A program made the translations under genes and the position numbers. This document shows positions 33,825 through 40,362 of a stretch of DNA of 50,611 nucleotides, piece by piece. Position 1 is the first letter of the stretch; each line of letters starts with the position of its first letter. The DNA comes from Cyanobacteria bacterium OH_SFB_17. Lineage in GTDB: Bacteria > Cyanobacteriota > Vampirovibrionia > Gastranaerophilales > Gastranaerophilaceae. The DNA lies in NCBI GenBank assembly GCA_023395735.1, contig JAEWYI010000076.1:1-50611 (forward strand), read 5' to 3'. The notes below the pieces were generated by a model that saw only the letters and a program-made list of their open reading frames with translations, was not told the DNA's origin and did not search any database.

Positions 33825-35813
33825 ATGTTGCAGAACATAAAAAGTTTATTATTTTGTGTATTTATTTTTTTAATTTTAAATATAAAACCATGCTTTGCAC
33901 TGGAAGCTAATGTTGTTGAAAACATTTATCCTGACTACGCTTGTGAGTTTTGCGGAAAAGATAAATTTGAAGGGTTTAACAGAAAACTTTTTGTTTTCAA
34001 TCTTAAAATGAATAAATGCATAGTAAAACCGATAAACATCATTTGGGCTTCTGTTATGCCAAAATATGGAATGGACAGACTCCAAAGCGTCTACAACAAT
34101 GCAAATTATCCTCTGAGAGTCGCAAGCTGCCTTTTGCAAAAAGATTTTAGAGCTTCAAGACAAGAAACAGCGAGATTTTTCATAAATACTACAGTTGGAT
34201 TTGCGGGCATGTATGACCCTGCATCTACAAAATTTAAAATTGAAGCGCGTCAAGAAGATATGTCGCAGGTACTTGCACACTATAACATAAAACAAGGCCC
34301 GTATCTGGTTTTGCCGGTGGTCAGAGGAAACATAAGAGATTTGGCAGGAAAACTTTTGAATTGTCCTTTTCGTCCTACAGCTTATATAGGCGCCTTCGGC
34401 GCCGCGATTAACGTAGTGTTCTCAATCAACAACATAACCTATTCTCAGCCCATGATAAAAAAAGTAGACGATTCTTTTGCAGACCCTTATGAACTCGTGA
34501 AACAGGTTGATGGGATAAGTAGTTTTATAAAAAACAATAATCTCGACAGAAGCGAAGTTTTTTTAGAAAAAATAGCCTCGCAAAATTTTGTACCTGCGGG
34601 CGTTGTGCAACAAACCCCACAGCTTCAAACTGATATTGAGCTAAAAGATTTCCACCCGCAGGGTTCTCTTACAGATTCTATGAGAACAACCTATTTTGAT
34701 AACCAAAAAACGTACTCCTCTGCTTGGTCTGAGCTTTCGGTTTGGAACAAATGTTTCAACAAACAAATCAAAAACTCTGAAATCGTCTTATATCCTGATA
34801 AACCAAAGTATAGATTTAAGTACATTCTTCAAAAAAGCAAATCATCGCCTTTAGCTGTAATTTATCCATCTATCGGAGACGGAATTGCCTCTGATAAATC
34901 CGCGATGCTTGCAAAAATTCTTTTTGAACAAGGATATTCTGTTATTATTCAAGGAAGTTCCTTTAACTGGGAATTTATAAAAAGTATGCCCGACGGTTAT
35001 CACCCAGGAATACCGAGTGAAGACGCCAAATTGTTAAAAATGACGACGTCTAAAATAATCGAAACCGTAGAAAAAAATCACGATTATAAATTTCAGGAAA
35101 AACTTTTGGTTGGCTGCTCTTTTGGAGCTCTGACAGGTCTTTTTACCCTTGAACAAGATGAAAAAGACAACCAGATAGGTTTTTCCAAACTAATTGCCAT
35201 AAGCCCACCGATTGAAATATTTTATGCTCTCAAATGCCTTGATAAATACACCCAAGACTGGAAAAAAGACGACTCTGACATAAAGATGAGAACTGCCTTG
35301 GCAGGACAAAAAGTCGTAAGATTATCTCAACAAGTTTTTGACAAGAAAGTAGAAGAGATGCCCGAGAGTCTTCCTTTTACGGAAGAAGAGTCAAAACTTG
35401 TGATTGGTTTTTTGATGAAGCAAAAATTATCAGATACCTTATTTGCAATAGAACACTGCTCGAGATGCAAAAAAAGCGATTTATATAAAAAAATTAACAG
35501 CATGAGCTATTACGATTATGCAAAAAAATATGTTTTTACAAATAACCAATCCGATGAAAAAATTGATTACGAAACCAGTTTGTACACAATTTCCGATTTT
35601 TTGAAAAACAGCAGAAAATATAAAATCTATCATGCAATCGATGATTATTTTACAAATAAAGAACAGATTGCATGGCTCAAAAAGACCTCAGGCAACAAAA
35701 CTATACTATTCAGTAACGGTTCTCATTTAGGCTTTTTATACAGAAAAGAATTTATGGAAAATTTCCTCGATGACATCAAAATAACAAAATCCGAAATAAA
35801 CAGCGGAGTGTAA
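33825..35813 (+). CDS. MlaA/VacJ domain fused to an alpha/beta-hydrolase domain
   Basis: 662 residues. A signal peptide (to about CFA, LEA following) lacks a good lipobox, unlike E. coli MlaA. Residues about 40-240 match MlaA, the outer-membrane protein that removes phospholipids from the outer leaflet: GFNRKLFVFNLKMNK, NNANYPLRVASCLLQ, ARFFINTTVGFAGMYDPAS, YNIKQGPYLVLPVVRGNIRD. From about 340 there is an alpha/beta-hydrolase-like domain with nucleophile elbow GCSFG (S432), a candidate acid in AIDDYF (D606/D607) and H634 in NGSHLGF, in canonical order. A lipase, acyl-transfer or lipid-sensing role is inference. AGAGGGG precedes ATG 33825; an in-frame upstream TTG at 33804 has no site. Confidence 0.85.
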   Translation: MLQNIKSLLFCVFIFLILNIKPCFALEANVVENIYPDYACEFCGKDKFEGFNRKLFVFNLKMNKCIVKPINIIWASVMPKYGMDRLQSVYNNANYPLRVASCLLQKDFRASRQETARFFINTTVGFAGMYDPASTKFKIEARQEDMSQVLAHYNIKQGPYLVLPVVRGNIRDLAGKLLNCPFRPTAYIGAFGAAINVVFSINNITYSQPMIKKVDDSFADPYELVKQVDGISSFIKNNNLDRSEVFLEKIASQNFVPAGVVQQTPQLQTDIELKDFHPQGSLTDSMRTTYFDNQKTYSSAWSELSVWNKCFNKQIKNSEIVLYPDKPKYRFKYILQKSKSSPLAVIYPSIGDGIASDKSAMLAKILFEQGYSVIIQGSSFNWEFIKSMPDGYHPGIPSEDAKLLKMTTSKIIETVEKNHDYKFQEKLLVGCSFGALTGLFTLEQDEKDNQIGFSKLIAISPPIEIFYALKCLDKYTQDWKKDDSDIKMRTALAGQKVVRLSQQVFDKKVEEMPESLPFTEEESKLVIGFLMKQKLSDTLFAIEHCSRCKKSDLYKKINSMSYYDYAKKYVFTNNQSDEKIDYETSLYTISDFLKNSRKYKIYHAIDDYFTNKEQIAWLKKTSGNKTILFSNGSHLGFLYRKEFMENFLDDIKITKSEINSGV

Positions 35814-35843
35814 TTTTTTTTAAATTATACTTAATTTCCTCTT

Positions 35844-36311
35844 TTATAAAGGCATCTTGGTGTATTTGCTTATGCAATCTTTCATTTTTTCCAAACCATT
35901 TCTTATTGATTCAAATTCTTCGTCAGAAATTTCTTTAAACAGATCAAGAAACGCTTTTTTTAATTTTTCATGAGTTTTTTCAAGAATTTGCTCACCTTTT
36001 TTTGTTAAATATAAATTTTTGACTAATCGTTTACCTTTTTCTTCGATTTTTCTTAAAACCAAATCCCGACTTTCCAAACCATTCAAAACACGACTTGTAT
36101 AGGATCTGTCTTTTAGTATCATTTTTGACAAATCTCTTTGACAAATTCCGATGTTAAAAGAAATTGTATCAATAATGATGTATTCGTCATAAGAAACGCC
36201 CAAGTTTGCCTCATCAAAAAACTGCGACCCCTTTGAGCTACAATAAGCTGCCGTTTGTTCCATTAGGTATACAATACTGTCTGTAAAATGCTTACATTCC
36301 TGTTCTTTCAT
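35844..36311 (-). CDS. MarR family transcriptional regulator
   Basis: 155 residues with MarR winged-helix pattern: LGVSYDEYIIIDTISFN, GICQRDLSKMILKDRSYTSRVLNGLESRDLVLRKI (shown in part: recognition helix DRSYTSRVLNGLE) and wing EEKGKRLVKNLYLTKKGEQILE. These proteins bind palindromic operators as dimers and are released by small ligands. AGGAG is five bases before the ATG. It is divergent from the kinase-methyltransferase gene; near-palindromic sequences lie between, so it may control itself and that neighbour. Confidence 0.9.
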   Translation of the reverse strand: MKEQECKHFTDSIVYLMEQTAAYCSSKGSQFFDEANLGVSYDEYIIIDTISFNIGICQRDLSKMILKDRSYTSRVLNGLESRDLVLRKIEEKGKRLVKNLYLTKKGEQILEKTHEKLKKAFLDLFKEISDEEFESIRNGLEKMKDCISKYTKMPL

Positions 36312-36372
36312 AAATCTCCTTTTTGTGTCAAACCAAACTTGTTGGAATTGTATAACGTTTTTAAAATAACCT

Positions 36373-36386
36373 GTTGCAATTACAAC
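36373..36386. promoter_or_regulatory. Candidate MarR operator
   Basis: GTTGCAATTACAAC is palindromic apart from one mismatched pair. It lies in the 173-bp gap between the divergent MarR gene and the kinase-methyltransferase gene. TTGGAATTGTATAA (about 36331-36344) and TTTGCAATAACTT (about 36415-36427) carry related half-sites. Assignment to this MarR is inference. Confidence 0.35.
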
Positions 36387-36484
36387 ATTAATATGTTATC
36401 ATATGAATATGTCATTTGCAATAACTTCTTTTTATCAAAAAAGAACTGTTAAAACAAGCAACTGACCATGCTATCGGAGGAGAA

Positions 36485-37654
36485 ATGCAGACAAAATCCA
36501 AAACATCTAAAATAAAAAGATTTTTGCTTAAAGCATTTTATTGTCCGCAGAAAATATTTTTTGCAGGTGGAGAGCTGTTTTTCCATGGAAAACCAACATG
36601 TACAAAAAACAACATGGTTGCAGAAAATAAAAAACATTTTTTGAAAGTTGAACTTTTTAAACACAGCAAAAAAACAAACGATCTAAAAGCTGAAGCAAAT
36701 TTTTTAAAATTTTTAACTCATTCAGGTTGTATTTGCCATCCAAATTTTATAAAAGAAGGGGTTTTAGTCAGCAATCGACCTTATTTTATCACCGAAAAAA
36801 TAAACAAAAAGGGTGAAGCAAGCCTTCCTGACATTTTGTTGTCGGTTTTAGAACAACAAAAAGCAGGAATCTTCCACCATGATATAAAGATGGACAATAT
36901 AATTTTCGACGGCACGTTGGCAAAATTAATCGATTATGATCAGGCTGATTTTAGAAATGAAATGAAATCCCTTTTTACAAAAGAGAGTGTTGAATATTTT
37001 ATAAAAAATCAAACTCCAAACTGGATAGAAGATTGTAAAATCCAAGGTTTAGAGGGTGATTTTGACAAAGCATTAAAAAATTGTATGGATTTGTTTGTTG
37101 ACAACTCATTTAATTTTGAAAAAACGACTCTTTATAAAAAAATGATGCTGAAAAACGGGAAAGAACTACCTTATTACAGAGTAAATGGGGATGGAATTTT
37201 TTCTGAAGGCAGATTTAATTTGGAAAAAATTTATCCTATTCTAAACAAAATTGTTTTTGAAAAAGATGAAGATGTCCTTGATTTGGGTTGTAATACTGGG
37301 AGCCTAAGTTTTTATCTTAAAAAAAGAGGTTGTTTTGTACATTCGGTTGACGTTGATTCGGATGCTTTAATATGCACAAAAATTCTTTCTAATCTTCAGG
37401 GTCTAAAAATCAGAGTTTCTATGATAGATTTGGAAAAAGAGAAGTTTCCAAAAAAATATAATACTATATTTTTGCTTAATGATGATTTTTTAAAAACAGT
37501 TTTCTTGGAAGATTTAGATTCTATCTTAAATCAGGCAGAAAGGCTCGTCGTAAAAATTAAAAACGAAGAAGAGCTTAAAAAGTTTGAACTCTTCCAAGTC
37601 AAAGAAATTTTTGAGGTAAAAAATGAAAAATACAAAATCGCAATTTTAGAATAA
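36485..37654 (+). CDS. Protein kinase-like domain fused to SAM methyltransferase
   Basis: 389 residues. N-terminal half: a small kinase-like fold with a candidate ATP lysine K54 (HFLKVELF), glutamate-bearing helix (KAEANFLKFL), catalytic loop HHDIKMDN (H131, D133, N138) and metal site LIDYDQADF (D150/D152), resembling LPS/aminoglycoside-type kinases. C-terminal half: class I methyltransferase with motif I DVLDLGCNTGSLSFYL (266-272) and acidic SVDVDSDAL (D289). An envelope saccharide substrate is plausible but unproven. GGAGGAG lies upstream of the ATG. It is divergent from the MarR gene and followed by a terminator. Confidence 0.8.
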   Translation: MQTKSKTSKIKRFLLKAFYCPQKIFFAGGELFFHGKPTCTKNNMVAENKKHFLKVELFKHSKKTNDLKAEANFLKFLTHSGCICHPNFIKEGVLVSNRPYFITEKINKKGEASLPDILLSVLEQQKAGIFHHDIKMDNIIFDGTLAKLIDYDQADFRNEMKSLFTKESVEYFIKNQTPNWIEDCKIQGLEGDFDKALKNCMDLFVDNSFNFEKTTLYKKMMLKNGKELPYYRVNGDGIFSEGRFNLEKIYPILNKIVFEKDEDVLDLGCNTGSLSFYLKKRGCFVHSVDVDSDALICTKILSNLQGLKIRVSMIDLEKEKFPKKYNTIFLLNDDFLKTVFLEDLDSILNQAERLVVKIKNEEELKKFELFQVKEIFEVKNEKYKIAILE

Positions 37655-37737
37655 ATAACACCAAATACATTCAATCCACTAACTCCACATACATTTATCC
37701 ATCACTATGAATATAGTCATAATCTTATTTTCAAATC

Positions 37738-37759
37738 GCCGCAATTGCGGCTTTTTTTT
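37738..37759 (+). terminator. Terminator of the kinase-methyltransferase gene
   Basis: GCCGC (37738-37742) AATT GCGGC (37747-37751) followed by eight Ts. It is a short, G+C-rich stem with a clear U-tail on the plus strand, about 84 bases past the stop. It also lies just downstream of minus-strand higA, where it lacks a U-tail. Confidence 0.8.
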
Positions 37760-37761
37760 GC

Positions 37762-38046
37762 TTATATCGCTATAACTTCGACGTTGTTAAGATTGACATT
37801 TTGTTGAGCGTTCCAAAGCTCGAAAGACTGTTGCAGATTCATCCAATATTCTGCTGTTGTTTTAAATGCTTTTGCTAATTTTATTGCCATTGAGGCTGAA
37901 ATACCATTTTTGCCGTTTATAAGTTCTGAAGCACTTGTTCTTGATATTCCAAGTTTTAGAGCAAAAGCCGTAACAGATAATTTATAATCTGCTAAATAAA
38001 TCTCTTTTAAAATTTTACCCGGATGAGGAGGATTATACATTACCAT
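37762..38046 (-). CDS. higA: HigA-type antitoxin
   Basis: 94 residues beginning MVMYNPPHPGKILKEIYLADYK, with a helix-turn-helix (SVTAFALKLGISRTSASELING) and EYWMNLQQSFELW, the usual HigA/VapI layout. It neutralises the upstream HigB toxin and represses the operon. The gene starts 12 bases after the higB stop, with AAAGGA upstream of the ATG. Toxin-first order is standard for higBA. Confidence 0.92.
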   Translation of the reverse strand: MVMYNPPHPGKILKEIYLADYKLSVTAFALKLGISRTSASELINGKNGISASMAIKLAKAFKTTAEYWMNLQQSFELWNAQQNVNLNNVEVIAI

Positions 38047-38058
38047 AATATTTCCTTT

Positions 38059-38337
38059 CTAGTGATAATCTAAATAATCTACAACATAAACATTACCACT
38101 TTCAAATTCAAAAACGATTGGCCAGTTTGCTTGTACGGTTATAGACCACAAGTCTTTTTTGTCATCATTTAGCTTGTGTAATCTAAATGATGGTGATTTT
38201 AAATCATCCACTTGAGAAATAGCATCTAATGAAGCTAACAATAAACTTAATCTATTGGCGTGTATTGGTTGTATACCTCTAATTGAGCCACTTTCATAAA
38301 ATTTTTTAAGCCCTTTGTGTTTAAATGATTTAATCAT
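38059..38337 (-). CDS. higB: HigB-type toxin (RelE superfamily)
   Basis: 92 residues, starting MIKSFKHKGLKKFYESGS, with the HigB features IQPIHANRLSLLLASLD, SPSFRLHKL and LWSITVQANWPIVFEFE, ending VYVVDYLDYH. HigB enzymes cleave mRNA on the ribosome. ATG 38335-38337 matches the family start; an in-frame ATG at 38353-38355 lies inside the promoter spacer, so it cannot be on the transcript. No ribosome binding site; see the promoter entry. Toxin and antitoxin both look intact. Confidence 0.92.
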   Translation of the reverse strand: MIKSFKHKGLKKFYESGSIRGIQPIHANRLSLLLASLDAISQVDDLKSPSFRLHKLNDDKKDLWSITVQANWPIVFEFESGNVYVVDYLDYH

Positions 38338-38343
38338 ATTATT

Positions 38344-38372
38344 ATTGTAAACCATAAACTGATGGTTGTCAA
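38344..38372 (-). promoter_or_regulatory. higBA promoter with operator in its spacer (leaderless)
   Basis: On the minus strand: consensus -35 TTGACA (38367-38372), exactly 17 bases, then TACAAT (38344-38349). The spacer holds an inverted repeat AACCAT-N6-ATGGTT (38350-38355 / 38362-38367), a good site for HigA autorepression. The higB ATG starts six bases after the -10 box, so the mRNA should begin at or next to the ATG. Confidence 0.75.
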
Positions 38373-38418
38373 TATTAAAACTTCAAGATTTAGAACTATT
38401 TTGTTTGTTTGTTTAATA

Positions 38419-40317
38419 TTATTTACTTCGAATGAGTCTGTTTGCAAGTGTTTCGACAACTCTACCGTTGAGGGTTTTGTTGATTTTTTTGAGTTTCTGC
38501 GCGATAAGCTCCATTCCGCTTGTCCAGACAAAGTTTTCTTTCACATATTTTTCGCCTTTGGAAAAATCGCCTGACATTTGTATTAGTATAATTTCTTCAA
38601 GCATTTTCTTTGCTGTCGGAACAACTTTATCGATATTTATGTGCAAAACACCTTTTTTATCAATCTCTACAGCATTGTTTTTTATAAGATAATTCATTTG
38701 CATAACAGTACGGACTCTGTGAGCTTGGCTCATTGGAGGCTTTGCTTTTAATACATTATCTGCGACAAAGGTTGTTATTATTTGCTTTTTCTGGTGATTT
38801 GTATACATTCCAAGCTCTTCAAGCTTATCTAACATAGCTAAAGATGCCATATCAGCTTTGTTTTCTTCAATTATACTTTTATATTTGCCAAGTCCGTCTG
38901 TCCCTGATTTTGGCCCAAGCGAGTGAGCATTTTCATGCCCGATTGTAAACCAGTGATCGGCTTCATTTTCATAATATTTATGCAGATTTTTATCCAAAAT
39001 AGCATCCAAACGTTTTTGCAATTTTTTAAAATCTGAAATAGCCCTGATTTGTCTATGATAAACATTTCTGCGCCCGCCACCGATTGTCAAAGACAATTTG
39101 TCATCGTTAGGAAGATTTTCCGCGAGAGTAATTCCGCCTCGCCATCCGCCGACATCTCCCTTTACTGCGACCAAATCAACATCAACCATTGTTTGTTTAA
39201 CATCTGTAGAATCTGCAGAAATATTTTGCTCATACTTATCTGAAAAAGGCATTTCTTTTGCAAGGGCCGGTAAATATTTTTTTATTTCAAGAAGCTTTTC
39301 TGTTCCTTCTTTGTTAACAATTCCAACTCTAAAACCAAGAGAATCTTTGGAAATTGGATTTATGTTTCTTTCTTTCAAAAGGTTTGCCAACTTTTCATTT
39401 TCAAAAACAGTTTCAGTCATTTCATCTTCGTAATTTTCTCTTGTGATCGTAAACTCAAGCGGTGTATCTTGAAGCGTAGCCCATTTTTTGTCTGCATGCG
39501 CATCTGCCATTGGATTATTTTCTCTCAAAGCTTTTGCCTGAAGATACAAATATTCGCTGAAATCTTTGTTTGTTGATTTTTCTGCTGCAAGTTCAAGTTC
39601 TACAGCAGCTTTTTTAAACTCTTTTTTAAATTCTTCAGTAAAATCAACGGCTTTAAGATATTTTCCGTCACGTTTTACTACTGAACGTTGGTTTAAAATC
39701 TTTTTGACTTCCTCATCTTTGCCTTCTTCTAGCATTTTTTCAATAATTTTATGAAATTCTTTTTTTGTCAAATCCTCAGGATAAAAAGCCTTTCCCGGAA
39801 GTTCTTTTTCCCCTTTGGCAAGAGAAAACTTGTTTGCCTCTGCATCAACTGCGGCAAGCCCTTTTTGAGCGTTAAAAAGTTTCAACGCCATTTTTGCATC
39901 GTTATTTCCTTTTTTAACTTCAGTTTTTAAAAACTTTCTAAATTCAATATTTTTTGGATGATCTTGCTTTGGATACACATCATCTAGTATAAACGCTGCT
40001 TTTACCAAGTGTTTTAGGGCTTCTTTATCTGCTTGAGCAAGCATTTCATATTCTGCAGCGTTTGGCTGAAGCATTTTTTTAGAAGTCAGATAATCTTTGT
40101 GAGTGCGCTTTTTCAACTCTTCTGTTGATAAACCGATTTCAAAATTGTTCTGACTGCCTTTAAAGCTAACCTTATTAATGTTTGCCGACGAGTTTAAATA
40201 TTGCATAATTAAATCTTTCTGTTTTACTTGGGTGTCTTGCGTTTTTTCAACCTTCGGCGACATAGCATAATTTATGCCATATTGCCTGTCAATTCCAATA
40301 TTGTAAACTCTTAACAA
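38419..40317 (-). CDS. Putative zinc metallopeptidase (HExxH...EExxAD), VSFKG N-terminus
   Basis: 632 residues. HENAH (461-465) followed by IIEENKAD, with E485 at +24 from the first His and D489 at +28, gives a gluzincin-type zinc site with the same spacing as thermolysin's H142/H146/E166; the EExxAD signature and the size recall M49 (dipeptidyl-peptidase III-like) enzymes. It is paralogous to the next gene over its length. The N-terminal 50 residues are low-complexity and end in KVSFKG (49-54). No classical signal peptide. The start is TTG 40315-40317, supported by AGGAGG eight bases upstream. The C-terminus ends LNGRVVETLANRLIRSK. Confidence 0.82.
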   Translation of the reverse strand: MLRVYNIGIDRQYGINYAMSPKVEKTQDTQVKQKDLIMQYLNSSANINKVSFKGSQNNFEIGLSTEELKKRTHKDYLTSKKMLQPNAAEYEMLAQADKEALKHLVKAAFILDDVYPKQDHPKNIEFRKFLKTEVKKGNNDAKMALKLFNAQKGLAAVDAEANKFSLAKGEKELPGKAFYPEDLTKKEFHKIIEKMLEEGKDEEVKKILNQRSVVKRDGKYLKAVDFTEEFKKEFKKAAVELELAAEKSTNKDFSEYLYLQAKALRENNPMADAHADKKWATLQDTPLEFTITRENYEDEMTETVFENEKLANLLKERNINPISKDSLGFRVGIVNKEGTEKLLEIKKYLPALAKEMPFSDKYEQNISADSTDVKQTMVDVDLVAVKGDVGGWRGGITLAENLPNDDKLSLTIGGGRRNVYHRQIRAISDFKKLQKRLDAILDKNLHKYYENEADHWFTIGHENAHSLGPKSGTDGLGKYKSIIEENKADMASLAMLDKLEELGMYTNHQKKQIITTFVADNVLKAKPPMSQAHRVRTVMQMNYLIKNNAVEIDKKGVLHINIDKVVPTAKKMLEEIILIQMSGDFSKGEKYVKENFVWTSGMELIAQKLKKINKTLNGRVVETLANRLIRSK

Positions 40318-40362
40318 CTCTGATGCCTCCTACGTTTTTATGATGTTTGATGGTTTTTTATT

